NCBI GenBank assembly: GCA_013399305.1
Contig: VXAI01000163.1
Span: forward strand, 765,209 to 829,208
Direction of reading: 5' to 3'
Source of the DNA: Rostratula benghalensis
Lineage: Eukaryota > Chordata > Aves > Charadriiformes > Rostratulidae
DNA length: 64,000 nt
The position numbers and the translations under genes are program-made. A model generated the notes under the pieces. The model did not search any database and was not told the DNA's origin. It was given only the letters and a program-made list of their open reading frames with translations. Positions 45,831 to 60,500 of this stretch are shown here, in pieces (positions within the stretch are counted from its first letter, which is position 1; each line of letters begins with the position of its first letter).

Positions 45831-48800
45831 CATATGCTTGTAACCTTCTAAAAATAAAATACATCCAGAAATAGTCTGATTACAACGGTTAGGTCCCATC
45901 CGTCTGGGCCAAACGTCTGTTTGGTTGGACTGAAGGAATGACACTGATTTTTCAATTTCTGGGAAGTCAAGACAGCAGTGCCTGTCCCAGGCTGCGTGCT
46001 GCAACACCGCAGAATTCCATATGCTGGACAGCTTTGCTTGCCTACTCTTCTGCCCCACCAAACCTCTCCCTGGCTTTTATTCTGACTCTTCTCAACAGAT
46101 ATAGTGCCAATCACACCAGAGTGTGATAGTAAAAAAATTAAACAAATGCAGCCCTCTATGTTCAAAGAATAACATGTGCTCAAAGGGTTTGAAGTGCAAT
46201 CTTTATCCAGAGAAATGTACTGCGTTCATTATAGCATTTCCCCCAAGCTCCACACCTTCCAGCTGCTAAAATTCACCCTTAGAGCTTCACCTCTGACATC
46301 TGCGTAAGCCCTGGAAAGAAGCAGTGAGGGGCAGCACTAACGCCTTTTGCTGCTCAAAGTATTCCCCAGGCTATAAAAGAGCCTGTATTTGGGAGAGCTT
46401 GCACAGCTACCTGTGAAAGGAGAGGGAAGTGTCATTGGTTTCTTTATATCCTGTTCCGTCCAGGTCCCTGAATGGGAAGTATCCCTCTGTCTTTGCCAAT
46501 AGGAACTGAAGGAACTTGGTGCCTTCCAGACGCCATCAGTACTTTACAAAATCCGTACTGGCGAAGTTGTTATGCTCATTGAATCCAGGAACTGGAACAA
46601 TGCCACACAGCATATGCAAGCATTCACAGCTAATCAACCCAGCTGAAATTTCCGATATTGAATATTCTCTGGGAAACTGTTCGCAATCAATCCACAGCCT
46701 GTAAACACCACAACCCTCCCACCTCCAAAAGCTCCAACAAACTATAAAGTAATTCATCGCATAAATGCAACCAAAAATACAACCTAGAAAGCCTCAGAAC
46801 CACTAATCTGAAGCACTCAACAGGCACGAGCCACACTGCCTCAAATAATGTGACTGGTTTAAATCAGGAGAGGTTTGGGGAGTTTGTGAATTCTTGACTT
46901 TTTGCCCCATGCATTTTGAAACATTTCAGGGCTTTTTCACCAGCATGATATGGTCTGGAAATTGCCTTCCCTCCTTCCCCCCATTTTTAAATCAGTGCTT
47001 TTCTCCCCCCATTTGCATTATCCCAGATGGTAAAAACTTTAAGGAGAACGCAACAAAGTCTCCAAGAATCTCTTCCAACTGCTGTGTTCTTTTCCTCCTG
47101 TGGACAGGCACTGCTAGAAGGTAACTAGGAGGGGGCTTCCCAAAACAATGAGAATACTAACAAATGCAGAAGCCATGACACTCATGGTTATCCCATGCAC
47201 AGTGAAAGGGGGATGGTGTATTTTCAAAATAAAAGGAAATTTCACAGCTTAATGGCTATGTTATTGGTGGGTTTGGAGGCAGAATAGAATAAAATCACTG
47301 ATGTTTTCTACAGCCTTTGCTTGGCTACAAACAATACATCAGTATATTATTAATATAAGTCAACACGTTCTTCCTCCCAAAAACCTACTACCTAAATGTA
47401 ATTTGATTATGTGTTTTAACATCTCATTAGTGAATTTAAGAGATGCTTATAGCAAGATTGGAGCCTAACAGCTACTTACACTGTAAATGAGAATTTAAAA
47501 CATCGGTAATATTTTCTTGATGAAACAGCTGAGAGGTGTATGTGAGCTCTACCTAACAACGAAAAGGCCTGAAAAAAGTTTTAGTATGCCATTTAGAATA
47601 ACACAAAGCCTGGCAAGGGCATCAGAAGCTAACGGAATTACTCCATTTTGCCCAGCATTGAAATGTTCATTCATGACACCATTCTGCATACTACCATAAA
47701 TTTCTCCTGCTCACTGAAAAAAAATAACCCAGCAACCCCAAATGGCTTCAATGGGATTTAAAAAAAAAGAATTCAGTTTTCCTACCTTCCTGATTCATTT
47801 CTTGTTTAAACACTGAATCGCATTTCTCCCAGTTCTTTTCCAATCAGCACTTCTCTGCAAGGCCCACAATGTATTTGTAACTGGACCAAAAAAAAAAAAA
47901 AAAGGACAAAAAAATAAATCAATTGAATCAATTGTGAGTTACAGGCATTGCTCCATCTGTAGAATGGCCATATGGGTCTTCAAAGACAACAGGCCTTGAT
48001 TATGCCTAGGATTTATACAGTTTGACTTGGTACTCTTCCGGAAGCCTGCTTTCACACACTTCAAACTAGTTGCTTTATCCTGCATGAGTCACAGTGAAAA
48101 AGCCCACTCAGGAAAAATATCCAAAGAAAACACTAGCAAACCAGTCAGTTGAAAGTAGGACAGGCCTATGCCAAAACCAGAAACTCAAATATATCCGAAC
48201 TTTGGGAATATAGACCTTAACTTCAAATGTATTCCTCATGTCTACAGCTGGTCTCAGATGGCTAATTTGTGTAATTATTTCTACTTGTAATTATGTCGTT
48301 TGGTCACTAGTGCCTTTTGGCTGCTTTGAAGCTTTCAGGAAAGGAAGTGGTTTCTGGAGACAAAGAGAAATGGAGCATAACTCATTTCTCGTTGCTTTCC
48401 TTACCAATAACTACTTCTTTAAGGACTTTGGAGAGTCTCACCACCCTGATTCCAAGACACACTCCAAAGAAGTCACAAAAATGATTCTGACCTACCTCCA
48501 CAGGCGTATAAATCTGGCTTTTTGCTAAACAGAAGCTCCAAGACTCCAGACATTGAATTTACAAATAATCTTCAGTGTTGCATGCATCCAAACTTTTGGT
48601 CAAAGCTAAAAGAGAGAAAATACAGGGTTTTCTTTTCAGTGTAAGTATCCTTAGCATCTGACAATCTTTTGCCTGAATATTCTCTTCAGGACTCATACCA
48701 ATATCTCTGTTAAAAATCTCACAGTAACTCTTTGCAGAATAGGTGGATTATTGGGTTATCTGAAGCAAACACAATTTTTACAAGAGTCCTGTTTTACAGC

Positions 48801-51800
48801 ATGAGCCACACACGGAGAGTATGCCATAGAATTATTCTTATACAGAAATGGCTGTTATATGCTCTCAGTCTGAGGAGCTTTTTGATCTCAAATTCTTCTT
48901 TCCCCTTTAGAAGACTTCATTAAGCATGTAAGATTGGCTGCAAAGAGAAATGCATTCCAAAGAACTCCAAGATATAACTGTCTAGACATCTGATTCAACA
49001 GAAACATACAGACATACAGAACTGAACGTGGAGAACATCCACACATCCTTATAGATGGAAATGGAAGTTCTTGCCTTCTCAGTTAATACAGACCTCTTTT
49101 TCATATTATTTTTATACCTAGACTCATGATTCAGTTTGGAACATCTTAACAGTTTCATCCTCTTCTGGCTTTGCAACTTACTCTACGTGAAAAATGTAAT
49201 GACTGGACACGTCTCTAGGATTTTATGTGCATTCCTTTAAAAAATTTTACGTGTGGTCAGAGGTATTGTAAAACTCTCTCTGTGAACAAAGCCATCAGCT
49301 GGTCTGGAACTTCTTAATTAAAAAAAATAACCAAGTGAATGAACGTTTGCCTTTTTGAGATTCTGTGCTACATACAAATAATGTGCTACAGTTGTACTTT
49401 ACCAGGTATAATCTGACTATAATCTGGTTTTGTCAATGCTCAGCTGCTGCTGGCCACCTGATCAGTATTCACTCACCCTCTTCCCCTCCTGAAGAAAAGG
49501 TCAAACACTGAAATCCTTGTCTGGGTACTCAGATTTGTGTATCTTTCGTGCCTTAACACTGTGGCCTGAACAATGCCTTTTGTTCTAAGTGCATCTTATG
49601 GCAAAAACTGAACTTGAAGAACTGATCAGGACATAAGGAAATGACACCACCCCATCAGTTTCTCCAAAGAGCACCATACAGTTTTCTTTCATTCTGCTTT
49701 GCTGTTTTAACCACAAAGTATTACAGTTTTTGCCCACATATTTGCTGCATAATTAAATCCCTGCCTCTGTAATCCACAGAAGACTCCCCGGCTCCTTCTT
49801 CCTCCTAGTACTGCAACCATCTCATCCTATGTCCTTTTCCAGTTTCTTTTCCCAGAAAGGTCTATTTAGCCAAAATCTTGAAATCCCTGCCTGCTCCTTG
49901 TCACCAAAGGCATCTCCCACAGGGAATGCTCCAGAGACTTACATCAAGAGTATATAGATATAATGAGGTCTTTACATTTCCCTGCTCTAAACAATACTGC
50001 AGTGGTCTGACAAAGGTATAAGGGTTCCTATTGTCCTCTGTGAAAATATTTAATGCTACCCCTTCCTTCTTCCAAATGAGAAATCCTGTGTTGCCTGAAG
50101 TTTGACTAGTCATGCCCCAAAACAAACATATCTTCCTCGATATGTTTAATGTGCCTACATCAGCCAAGAAAGCCTGGCTCCTCTCACTGGCACTCCTTGG
50201 CTTCCAAGTATCCTGAATGAATCATCTTTCTTATTTCATGTTGGAGTAATAATGGACCTGCAACTCCCTCACCTTTAGCTGTCAGTTCAGATATAAGCAC
50301 AAAATGACCAAAACTCCTGGGTCCATCAGGTCCACTGAAACATGTTAAAAACTCGTGTTATCTGGGTCCTTTTCTCAGTCAAGTTTGTTTCATCTGAAAC
50401 AGATAACCCAAGAAAATAGTATAAAATCTAATTACAAGGCTGTAAGTCTCCATGGTTCAGTGTACACAGTGTCTCTGTTCAAAGCCTGGGCTGCTGTGGC
50501 ACAGGAAGGGAATGAACACCTCTTCTCCCATGACAGAGTGGTTGCTTCTGGCTAATACCTGACCAACACTAAACACGGTCATGTAGTGTAGCTTGTAATG
50601 AGTAAACAGCGGCATTGCTGCCAGTCCTATAACTTTCCTATACAGGAACACACAGGAAAACTATTTATATCTCCTACAAATACCATTTTGAAGTTCTGTA
50701 TCTCAGTTGTACCAGAATATCCCAGTCACACAGCAACAAATTCTGAGAAAGCTTCATATATTTTTTCGGAGCTATATGAAAGGTAGCTCAATTTAGAGTC
50801 TTACTAGATATTAAGAACTGACGGCATGAAGGAAGTATAAAGCAGAGAGAAGCATTCTGAGATCTGCAGGTAGGTGAGCTACAGCTGGACTGCTACACAT
50901 GGGGTGTGTGTGGGGTGTGACTTCACCTAGGGATCCTTAGAGCGGAAGTTACTGGAGCTAAGTATTGCACGTGCAGTGTTCTTGAACAATCAGAGCTGTC
51001 ATAACAACAGGGATAGCAATTTAGTTCACATCTGTCTCTCAGTGGGTCTTCAGCTCCAGTGTATCACAGACTTCTCTGAAAACAGAAATACTAAGTCCAA
51101 GTCACATGAGTATGTTGGAAAACTTTTTCTTCCATGAGAACACCAAAGACTTAGATGCAATGATGTAAGATTTGCACACACAGCTTCTGGTCAGAATGAT
51201 GCCCACCCTGCTCTAGCTATATTAGCTTTTGTCTGCTTTTATGACGGAAGTGAAAGGGGAAAAAAACCCGATGTCAATGTGTGCTATGGCCTCCTTTCCC
51301 TGCAGCTGACAACCTTACACATGCTTCTTCCAGTCAGAAGGAACAGCTCTGTGCCCAGCAGACACAGGACCACGTGTCTAGAGAGGCCACAACCCAAAGC
51401 ATAACCCACCTTCCACCAGCTGTGAGCGCGCCTGCGCTGTGCTAATCCCAAGCCCACCCAGAAGTCTCTTGATGGAACCGTGTTAAACCCCAAACCCTGC
51501 CTGTCCCTCTCTGAGCCAAGCATAAATACTGCTTCCAAACAGGGCTCGTTCCGCCCCTGAAGTTGAAATAAACAGCATTAGAAAAGAGGTCCATCTGGAA
51601 CCGAGAGCGCCGAAACATTGTTTTTCTACTTCTCTTGATCCCCAGAGTATCTGGGACTTCTGATGCATCAAGAAAGAAACCGGGTATTTTAAGCAGCCTT
51701 TTAACCCACTGGCTAGATGGGGCGGGGGAGAAAAGGGTCAGAATGAAAGCTGGCTAACAACAAAATCTGTGAACTCTGACCTTCTGTCTGAAGATGAAAG

Positions 51801-52019
51801 CTGAGTTAGATGATTTTTTTCTATCGATGTCATTAAGGCAGCTTTTAAGGCTACCCTGTTTGAACTCTCGCTTGCACTTCAGTTCTGTAAACAACCGCCG
51901 GAGGGAGAGTTAAGTGAGTGGAAGTCCAAAACAGTAAGGAGCGTTTTCAGCAGTGGAGAACATTGATCATAGTGAGAAACCATTTATGCCCTGAAGGGCC
52001 ATCAGCTGTCACTATTTCC
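45831..52019. other. Unique sequence, nothing recognised
   Basis: No gene or transposon is recognised. A16 lies at 47,888-47,903. Short frames on both strands lack known motifs. The stretch 51,410-51,460 has a few CpG but no island. Confidence 0.5.
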
Positions 52020-52640
52020 CTGGCTCCAGAGCCATATTTAGGTGCCTAATAGGAGTTAATTAACATATTTATTAATAGGTGGGTGGAGCTGTGTCAGTCT
52101 CAACAGATAGGAAACACTGACATCAAAATAGACTAATTAACATAATTTGAACCTGTCTAAACTCACAATTGATAGCAAACACAGAAATTGCAGCATCATA
52201 TCAGAAAGCTGGCACAAAAATTCTTTAATTCAGTGTGCTTCCAACGAGTGGCCAGACACAAGTATGTAACATTACCTGAAGTGGTCAGTTAATGAATAAG
52301 TGGTGAATAGGAACAGTGGCTAATCAATGAAAGGCTTATTCCATTTTGAACTCACAGTCTTTTGATACAGTTTGAATCTTATCTAAAGCAGTTCTGCATG
52401 ATTTTTATCCTCAGAAGCATCTGTAGATAACTTGTGGCAATGCCTTTCACAGCCTTAATATGTTTTATATAAGGCCGCGTCGCTTAAATCAGCTTCAAGT
52501 TTCCTGCATTCAAGTTGTCTCTTCATGCAATTAGAAAATGAATAGCTCCATTCAACTCATGCTTTTATACCATTCATTAAATTAATTCTTCATCAAGAAG
52601 CAGAAATTTAGTTGTAGACACAGCCTAAATTCAGAGAGAT
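52020..52640. promoter_or_regulatory. Candidate conserved non-coding element (longest in window)
   Basis: Some 600 bases of AT-rich but non-repetitive sequence have dense homeodomain-like cores: GTTAATTAAC near 52,055-52,064, CTAATTAAC near 52,133-52,141 and AATTAATTC near 52,580-52,588. Also present are E-box-like words, CAATTGATAG and a sharp CpG pair (GGCCGCGTCGC near 52,473-52,483). No homopolymers above 5-6 bases break it, unlike the flanks. This fits a developmental enhancer, but it is inference. Confidence 0.35.
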
Positions 52641-55600
52641 CCCACGTACCCTGCTCATAGGCAGGTCTGCTTCACTTCCACTGGGCTCCCAGTTGCCTGA
52701 CATTATGCCCCCAGGGATGGCAGGCCCTTACTAGAAACATTTTGTGACAGCAGATACTGCATAATTTCATTTCATCTTGTAAGCCCACCATTAGGATGAG
52801 TATATTACAAAAAAAAAAGGAAAGAGAGAAAAAAAAAAAAGAAAGAGTTCATTCCATAAACAGCAATTAAAAGAAAAAAGCTGCTAGAATCGTACTGTGA
52901 AGGAGCAGTGGAAAGGAAAGCAGAGAGAAAATGGGCCCAAGTGAGATCTAGCAAACGGGAATGAAATCTCACTTGCTGGCATGTGCTTCAGTAAACAGGT
53001 TGCATACTATACTCTGCTTCCCCACCACACTCCAATTCAAACGCTGCTCACATACGGAGTGTGAATGTTCTTGTTCAAATCCCATAAGGTTTTTATTTCC
53101 TTTGCTTATTGACAAAACAGTAAAAACACTATGTTGAACAATTTTGCTACAAGAAAACAGCAGTTTGTCAGAACGATCGAATAAGGCATCCCTCAATGGA
53201 GAAAACCACAACGCTATTAAGGCAGTGGAATGTAACAGAGATAGTTCATTATATGGGTACTGAGAGATTGCATTATTTTCTCTTAAAAGGTAGCATTTAT
53301 ACAAGTTACACAGTATTACAGGCATATGAAAATTACATGAAAAGGGAGTAGAGAATGATGTTGAGAGGTTAAGTGGGGTGTCCCCCTTTATCTCCTCAGA
53401 CAATACAAAGCAAGCTGATACTCAAGAAAACTGAAAGGCAGTGAATTTACCAACAACAAAAGGAATTCTGTTATTCAGTGCATGATAAATAAGCTATGAA
53501 ACTCGCAGTCTTGAGACGTTATTAATGCCAAGAGCTTATCGAGATTCAAAATGAGATTTTTGTATATGCACACAATAGGAAAACTGGCAGTAGCTCAGAC
53601 AGGTAGGTTCTTTTGAAAATTTCCAACAAGACCTAAAAAGTTAAAGTTCTACCTTCAAAATGCATTTAAGCACATGGTGACTACATTCACTTGATTAAAC
53701 CCTTCTTCTATAATTGACTTCATCATTCATGACTGTGCTGGTGCCAAGAGCCTCTTACCTGGAATTTATCCTACTCTTCTCCTGCATCTCTGGGTGGCAA
53801 ATCCAGGTAGCGTTCATCTGTCCGCTCCTGGTTTTCTATGAAGACATAATTTGTGGTGCCTACATCTGTTCTAACCTCAGGGGGCATGATGAGGTGGTTA
53901 TTCACTGGTGAATACAAGTCCTAGAGTCCTACAGAGGCCAGAAAGAACTGTGGCTGAAGGCAGAACTTGGCCTCCCAGATGTGCTGACAATAGGCTCTGC
54001 GTGTATGAAGGGCTTTAAAGGCCATTCTGGATTCTTGGCTTCATTTTTCAACTGCTTTGACAGAGAAGGGCAAAATATTACCATGCACAAAATTACCATA
54101 AAGTGAGATGGGACCTGATTTAGGCAGGGAATTCAGCAAGCAGTGAATTCATCAATGGATGCAGCATGCATTATGCCCAAGTATTTGCAAAATTCTGTTG
54201 AGCTCACTAGCTGGTTTCATCTAGCAATGAGTATCCTATTTGGGCAAACTATTCCCAAAACTGTTGCTCAGAATTACCCCGTTTATAAACTACCCAAGCA
54301 ACTAGGATAATTCATTTCTCTGGCTAAGGACAACAGATCCCATGTTTGGGAAGATCCCTTTGCCGCTACCCTACCAGCTGTTGCCACTGTGCTGGGGTAC
54401 CCTCAAATTCTCCTCTCCACACAAATAGGCATTCACTAGCCGAGGAACCTAGGTGCTTCCCCTTGCAGAGAAGAGCCCTAGCCATCAGGTTGCTTTCATC
54501 TCTCCCCAGTTCAGTTCTCTGCCTCTGTTCCATGCATCAGCATCCAGAGCTCCATTGCAGCCTCTTGGTTTAGACAGTTACAACCCCTTAACTGCCCATC
54601 AGCCAGTGGCTCAGGTGTCGGGGGATGTGTGTTTAAGCATCTGTTCTTGCTCCACCAAAGAATGTTTATGCAAATTTGGAAGAGATGGTGAATGTATCCC
54701 TTCACCCAGCGATACCTAATAGCATAGCAGCACCAGTAAAGAACACAGGAATTCAGTCTTTTAAAGAATGGAGAAATATCTGAAATTCAATCTGCGATGA
54801 GATCCTGACTTAGACAAAGCTTTGAGGTGGAGAAGCTTTTGTTTTCTCTTGCAGCAAGCTCCCCAACAGAGCCAAAAAGAATTTCAACGGAGAAAAGGCA
54901 GGATTTTTGAGATTACAAGCTACAGAAGATTTTTAAGCAGAGAAAGCTCAAAGGAACTTATATACCTCTCTACAACCAGCCCACTGTGCACATACAGGCA
55001 GGTCCTTGGTTACACTTAATGCTGGGACTTGCACTTTTCCAGACTTAGGATTTCCTGACAGAAGCTCAGCGTGCAATATCCCCAGACAATACTGTCAAGT
55101 TCATTACTTGTCTGAATCTGTATCATGTACCCAGGGTCAAACAAAACACATCCATCTGCTGTTGCTGCAGGAATAGATACGTGTTCCCTTGCAATTGGTC
55201 ATAAAAGAACTTCTTTTTTTATTACAGACAAAGCCTCTCATCCAGAAATAGGAACTGCTTCTTTGCTGTAATCACCAGCTCCCTCTAAAACACCAACTGG
55301 GTCAGGAGAGAAGTGTTTAAAGACAGTAACAAGCACACCTCTCCCCCCTCACCTGTTTCTTGAATAACTGTACTATAATTTCCACTTAAAGAGAGGAAAT
55401 GATCTTTATTCCTCCATACTCATTACAGCATGTTCGTAGCCAGACAGAAAGTACATAGTTGATTCTTCTGTCATCCAGTTTACAGAAACAAAAAAAGAAC
55501 TCCCTTTCACTAAAAAAGAGAGAAATAGTAGCATTTAGATGACAGAGGTGCTTCTGTAAGAGCATCAGTTCAGGGTCATCTTCTCACTAGTAAAAAGGTA

Positions 55601-55834
55601 ATTGTCAAAGCACTTACATGAAGAATTAGTCCACATGCTGTCATCTCGGCGTCATCCACACTAGCTTATTTTATGTAGGCAACCCCAAGCTGATCATCTG
55701 GAATGCCGGAAAAGAGAGTTTATTTATCCAACTAAAGAAGCCACTGGCTCTGCTAAAGTCAAAGCTGAGACGTTACCTCCTCCTGCTGAAGCTAAGCTGG
55801 GGGCCTTTTCTCTGTCAAAGTGACTACAGAAAAC
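52641..55834. other. Unique sequence with A-rich runs
   Basis: A-rich runs lie at 52,808-52,842. A 10-bp inverted repeat lies at 52,938-52,975. No gene is recognised, and the 144-codon minus frame at 52,969-53,403 has no known motif. Confidence 0.5.
52938..52975. repeat. 10-bp perfect inverted repeat
   Basis: CAAGTGAGAT at 52,938-52,947 is matched by ATCTCACTTG at 52,966-52,975 across 18 bases. It is long enough to be of interest as a binding site or small hairpin, though chance is possible. Confidence 0.5.
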
Positions 55835-56040
55835 AGATTAATGCTACTTATTTGTATCACAGTGCTGCTAACGGGTTTGATCAATTAGTGTTCATGCATT
55901 GTTTTGAAGATGTACATATTCTTCTGAAAGTCTGCATCCATCTCTGCTGGCAGACTATTTTCAGCACTGAGATCACTTCAAAATAGCTGTATGAAATTCA
56001 ATGCAACAAGGCTAGAGGAAAGTGACTGTGATTATCTGCT
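55835..56040. promoter_or_regulatory. Candidate conserved non-coding element
   Basis: A repeat-free block with TTAATGCTACTTA, GATCAATTAGTG and ATGCATTG words and no homopolymers. It is similar in texture to the blocks at 45.3 and 52.0 kb but shorter. Evidence is composition only. Confidence 0.2.
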
Positions 56041-57495
56041 GAGTATACATATAAGGAGAGTAAATGGTTCAGACATAGGTACTTATGAGACAGATCCTGC
56101 TTGCTGCTCAGAATTATAACAACGTTTTGGCAAAATATGGAGATTTGCCAGAAAGGGTAGCAGCAACGCTCTATTGCTTGACATTTTTATAATGTTCCCC
56201 CCTCCCCAAATGGGCTTGCCTTGACTGAATAATCTCTAATCTGCATTTATATTCTTGTATCTTTATCTATTATGCATTACATGCACACAAAGCCAACTCT
56301 CTGATCATACAGAGATGCTATTTAGAGTACACAAAACTTCCCTGGAGGGTTTTCATTTAGAGAAAGAAGCAGATTACCATAACTCTCATGCAATGGTAAA
56401 AAGAATACAAAAGACTCAGCTACTTCCACTGCAGAGTATCAATCTCATTCATATCCCTATTTTAATATATTCAAGTACAGCAGCAGTCCTCCACGAAGAA
56501 CTGGGAACAGGTTTCCAAGAACATCAGGTAGGAAATAGCTTTTGTTCCCTCTCCTGCTGTTGTCCAATTTCAACAGCAAAGAACTTCAGACCAAAATTTA
56601 CAACAGTCTGTTATTCAGCTCACCTGCAGTACTACAATTAGTGACTTCAGAAGGTTACATGCTGCCTTTCATTTTCAGCACGCTTCGTCTGCACCGAGGG
56701 ATAAAAAAGGGCAACGTAATTAAATGATACAGTAATAATTGTACAGAGCAAAACAAAGGGGTGGAACTCAACTGAAGGAAAAAACGTGAAAAATACTTTT
56801 TCCATGTAAACTCATGCTGCTCACCAGTTTCCCTCAGGACATTACAGCAAATTGTAACAAAACAGGTAACAGAGTCATGCTGAAGCACTTCTGACTGGCT
56901 TCTGGCAAGGGATGGAGAACAGAAAGGAAGTGCACGTGGGGGAGAGTTTCTCAGTTCTGCTGGGTCTTATTCTTTGACACTTAATACTGTGCCATTTATG
57001 GGAACACACTTGCATGTTGGGTTCTCCCTGTGGCCCAGATGGGAATCACTCCAAGGGGAGTTTGTTCCAGCAAGGAGAACACTTAGACTAAATAACTCTG
57101 TATATGGCCAGATGAAAGCCCAACTCTTCAGGTTGCAGGGTTGAAATCAATTCCTCTAGGACTACATTAATATCCCTGGACTGACACCAAAGATAATGCC
57201 CCATTAGCCTTCTCGTTTGTGTTTTCGTTGGGTGCTGCTCACTTTTCTTCAAGGAGGTTGCATCCAGTTAGACACGATGCATCAAACCAATCCAATCCTA
57301 TCACTGATTTCATCAGATGACTTGTGAACAATCATTCTTCATTGATCTCTACTTCTCAGTCTCTTACCAAAACAGGTTATCAGACACGCCTCATTCAAGT
57401 GCTGGCTTTAAAGCAAGCTTGTTAGTTCAACTCACAGCGACAAAATATCTGCCTCGCAAGAATTTCCAAGTCTGTGACCATCTTTGCTAGCTGGA

Positions 57496-57532
57496 GCACC
57501 TCCACCTCCAGCACCTCCAGCCTCCACCTCCT
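57496..57532. repeat. Imperfect CACCTCCA repeat
   Basis: Units of CACCTCCA and CACCTCCAG follow each other about four times with small changes, making a short degenerate minisatellite. Confidence 0.65.
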
Positions 57533-58747
57533 TTTGGTGGAAGCTGATGACACCAAACTAGGACTGTTCAGATAGGATGAGGCTGGTCCAATATGCATCT
57601 GTAGATATGAACGAAAGTAAACAACAGCTCAGATGGAACTGCCTTTTGACTGCTCCAGTTGATTCCCTCCCAGTTAAGCAAGTTCCCTCCCAATATAAGC
57701 CAAGCACTCATGTCCACAGAAAGAGTCAGAAAAACTAAAATGATGATTTAAAGGCACAGTGGCCATATATTTAATTAAATTTCATGAAAGAGCAAAAGGT
57801 TTGTGTCTTTTCTCAGCGCTGACAAAGAGAGGAAGCAACTAGAAGCCTTATTTCTTCTACCCCTGTTGAAATGTCTTTAATAACCTAATGTGTATAAGCA
57901 AGAAAAAGGGGAGCGGTCTTTGCAAAAGGGGTTTTTGGCTTCTGCTGCATCACCAGCCTTGTCCCAACAAAGTAAAAGTCCTCAAAGCTGGGAGAGTACG
58001 TTTCGTCATCTCAGCTTGCGTGAGCAGTGCAGCCATAATAACTGGTCCAACAATGTGTTCTTGTCTACAGACAAGTAGATCTTGGAACATCATCCCTGAC
58101 CACAAAGACTCACAGGTGATGAGAAGCATGCTGTTTGCCACCCTGCCAAAGGAGCCGTGCAGCTGCAGTAAACACTGGCGTGCCGTTTGAGATGGCCCAG
58201 CAGGTCAAGTTCTGTCTCCTTCCTTAATGTACATGGCTTTTGGTATTTTAAAAATTTGCACTAGTGCCATATAGTGGCTGGCATGAACCCAGTCTCTTCC
58301 AGCTTTGCTTGTATTTCCTCATATTCCTATTAGGAGTTTCTTCCAGGAGCAGTCACAGAGCAGGATACAGTCATCACAAATACATGAAGGCCCTGGTCCC
58401 CACAAAGCCTTGGCTGCAGCCCTCCGTGCCACTACCCTGCACACTAAGTATGTCTTTCTAGAGAATCACCTTGGAGATGCCAGGCCTGATGAGATACCTC
58501 TGGAGTCATGTTTTTACTGGCTGGGGAAGTAGGACCTTGGTGGGAGGCAGGGGATGTGCCGATACAACAGCACCAGAAAACTCTACAGCACTTTGGAAGG
58601 GCTTCTTTTCCCTCTCCAGGCACTATCTAGGCTATCATAGGGGCCTGTATGAGGAGGTGGCCAAAATTAGACACTGCAAATACCTCCATTATTCCCATGC
58701 CAAAGAACACATGACAAGACAGTTCATCACAAAACTTGCACGCAATT

Positions 58748-58801
58748 CCTCCATTTTCTTCTCCCCATTTTCCTTCATTTTCTCCATTTTCCTTTTCTTA
58801 G
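58748..58801 (+). repeat. Degenerate pyrimidine repeat ending in acceptor-like AG
   Basis: Variants of CCATTTTCYTTC repeat about four times and end in CCTTTTCTTAG. The tract is a strong polypyrimidine run on the plus strand and would be a good 3' splice site, but no clear exon follows. Confidence 0.5.
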
Positions 58802-60483
58802 CACCTCTGTAAAAATTGAAGTTCTCCCAACATTTCAGATGTAGAAATCACAAAACATTGCTCATGAATCATGCAATTCCCCTTAATCCCTCCAAACAAT
58901 GGTATAATTGGGATGAAAATTCTGACATTTCGATTCCAAGTCCCGTACCTTAAACATACAAAAATATATTCTCTCCTTATTTAAAGACAGAACAAATGTT
59001 AGAGATGCAATTCTCTACTGCACAGCTGTACATAAGAGGGCTAACATGTTACTGGTTTAGAATAGTCAGTGTAAGATTGTGGAAAACACCTGGTACCTAA
59101 TGGGATGTTACAAGCTTGTATTTGCAATGAAAGTACACAAATTCAGGAGGAAAACAGACTCATGCAGCCAGAAGCCAGGAAAGTCCAATGAGCGATGGAT
59201 TGATCTTTAGTTCTTCAACATCAATAGGACTATTCACGCTCTTCAATGTTACGTGTTTTTAGCACCTGGCTGAACTAAAACCTCAGACAGCAAATCAGGA
59301 GATTGCTGCTTGTTTTCAGCCTGCAGAAAAGACAACCTGTTCTGAGAACTGTACTGATTACCCTAGTTTGTAATCTCCTTAATATCAAAAGTTCCACAAA
59401 GATACATTTTGTTCCCTAGAGCTCCCCAGAAATCAGCTAAACATATGGCCTGCTTGCTTACACCTACTACAGAAGGCTGAGTATTGAGGATTTATATATT
59501 TTAGTCTATGTGGTGTAAATATGTATAAATTTATATTGTGTTAATTTATGGCATACACTACAGAAGGTTTTGCGTGAGCTACATTGCATTCCTTCCCACG
59601 TTTCTGCTGAAATATTCATCTTCGGGTCTTTTTCTCCACGTTTTCCTTAGTCTCGCCACAGATGTTTGGGCAGCTTGCGTTAGAAGGGAATGTGCCTTAG
59701 AAGTACATTTAGGAATTTAGGTGATGAGAATACCAAACTCAACTGTGTGGCTACAGCCTGACAGGATTAACAGGCTTGGTGAACGCTCACCAGTGTCTCG
59801 GACTTGCCTTCTGATACACAGGCAAGCAGCGCAACGTCGCTTGTGAATTAGCACCACCAAGGCAGACACCCAGCGCACAGAGAACTTCTGTCTCCAGGAT
59901 TGCCAAACGAGTGTGCCTGACAAACATTGTGTTCACACACAAAACACAGAGACATAAAGCTGCCATGCCAAAAGAAGGACTGATTCGTGCAAGAACAGGC
60001 ACCTGTGTATCAACAAACTGCACTCAGCATTACCACGAGCGGTCCCTCCCATCTGCCTGCACACAGAGCTCAAGCACGAAGAAGTATTAACGTGTCCCAC
60101 TGGCTTTGAAATCAATAGGACTCTTGCTGTTGGCTCAACAAGAGCAAGGTCAAGCCATTGGGCCAAAGCATAACCCTTATCTCTCCCTGAGTCCTTATCA
60201 CAACTCTATCAGCACAGCCTTTGTGTACAAGGACTGGCACTGACCCAGAAGTCCCAGTGCCAAATCGCAGCAGTGTTAGGAACCCGCTGCCTGCCTTAAC
60301 ATCCAGCCAGAGGTACGAAGACATGCAGAAAACTTCCTTAGAGCATGACCTAATCAGCAAAAGTGGGACCCAACACAATGCTTGTTTGCTTACATTCCAA
60401 TTGTGTGTCAGCACATTGCATTTCACTGACTTGCTGGAATATGAAAATACACAACTACATAAATAGTACCAGAGGGAGTTACC

Positions 60484-60500
60484 TAAATAAATAAATAAAT
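60484..60500. repeat. (AAAT)n microsatellite
   Basis: About four AAAT units, with one more partial copy near 60,511-60,519. Confidence 0.8.
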
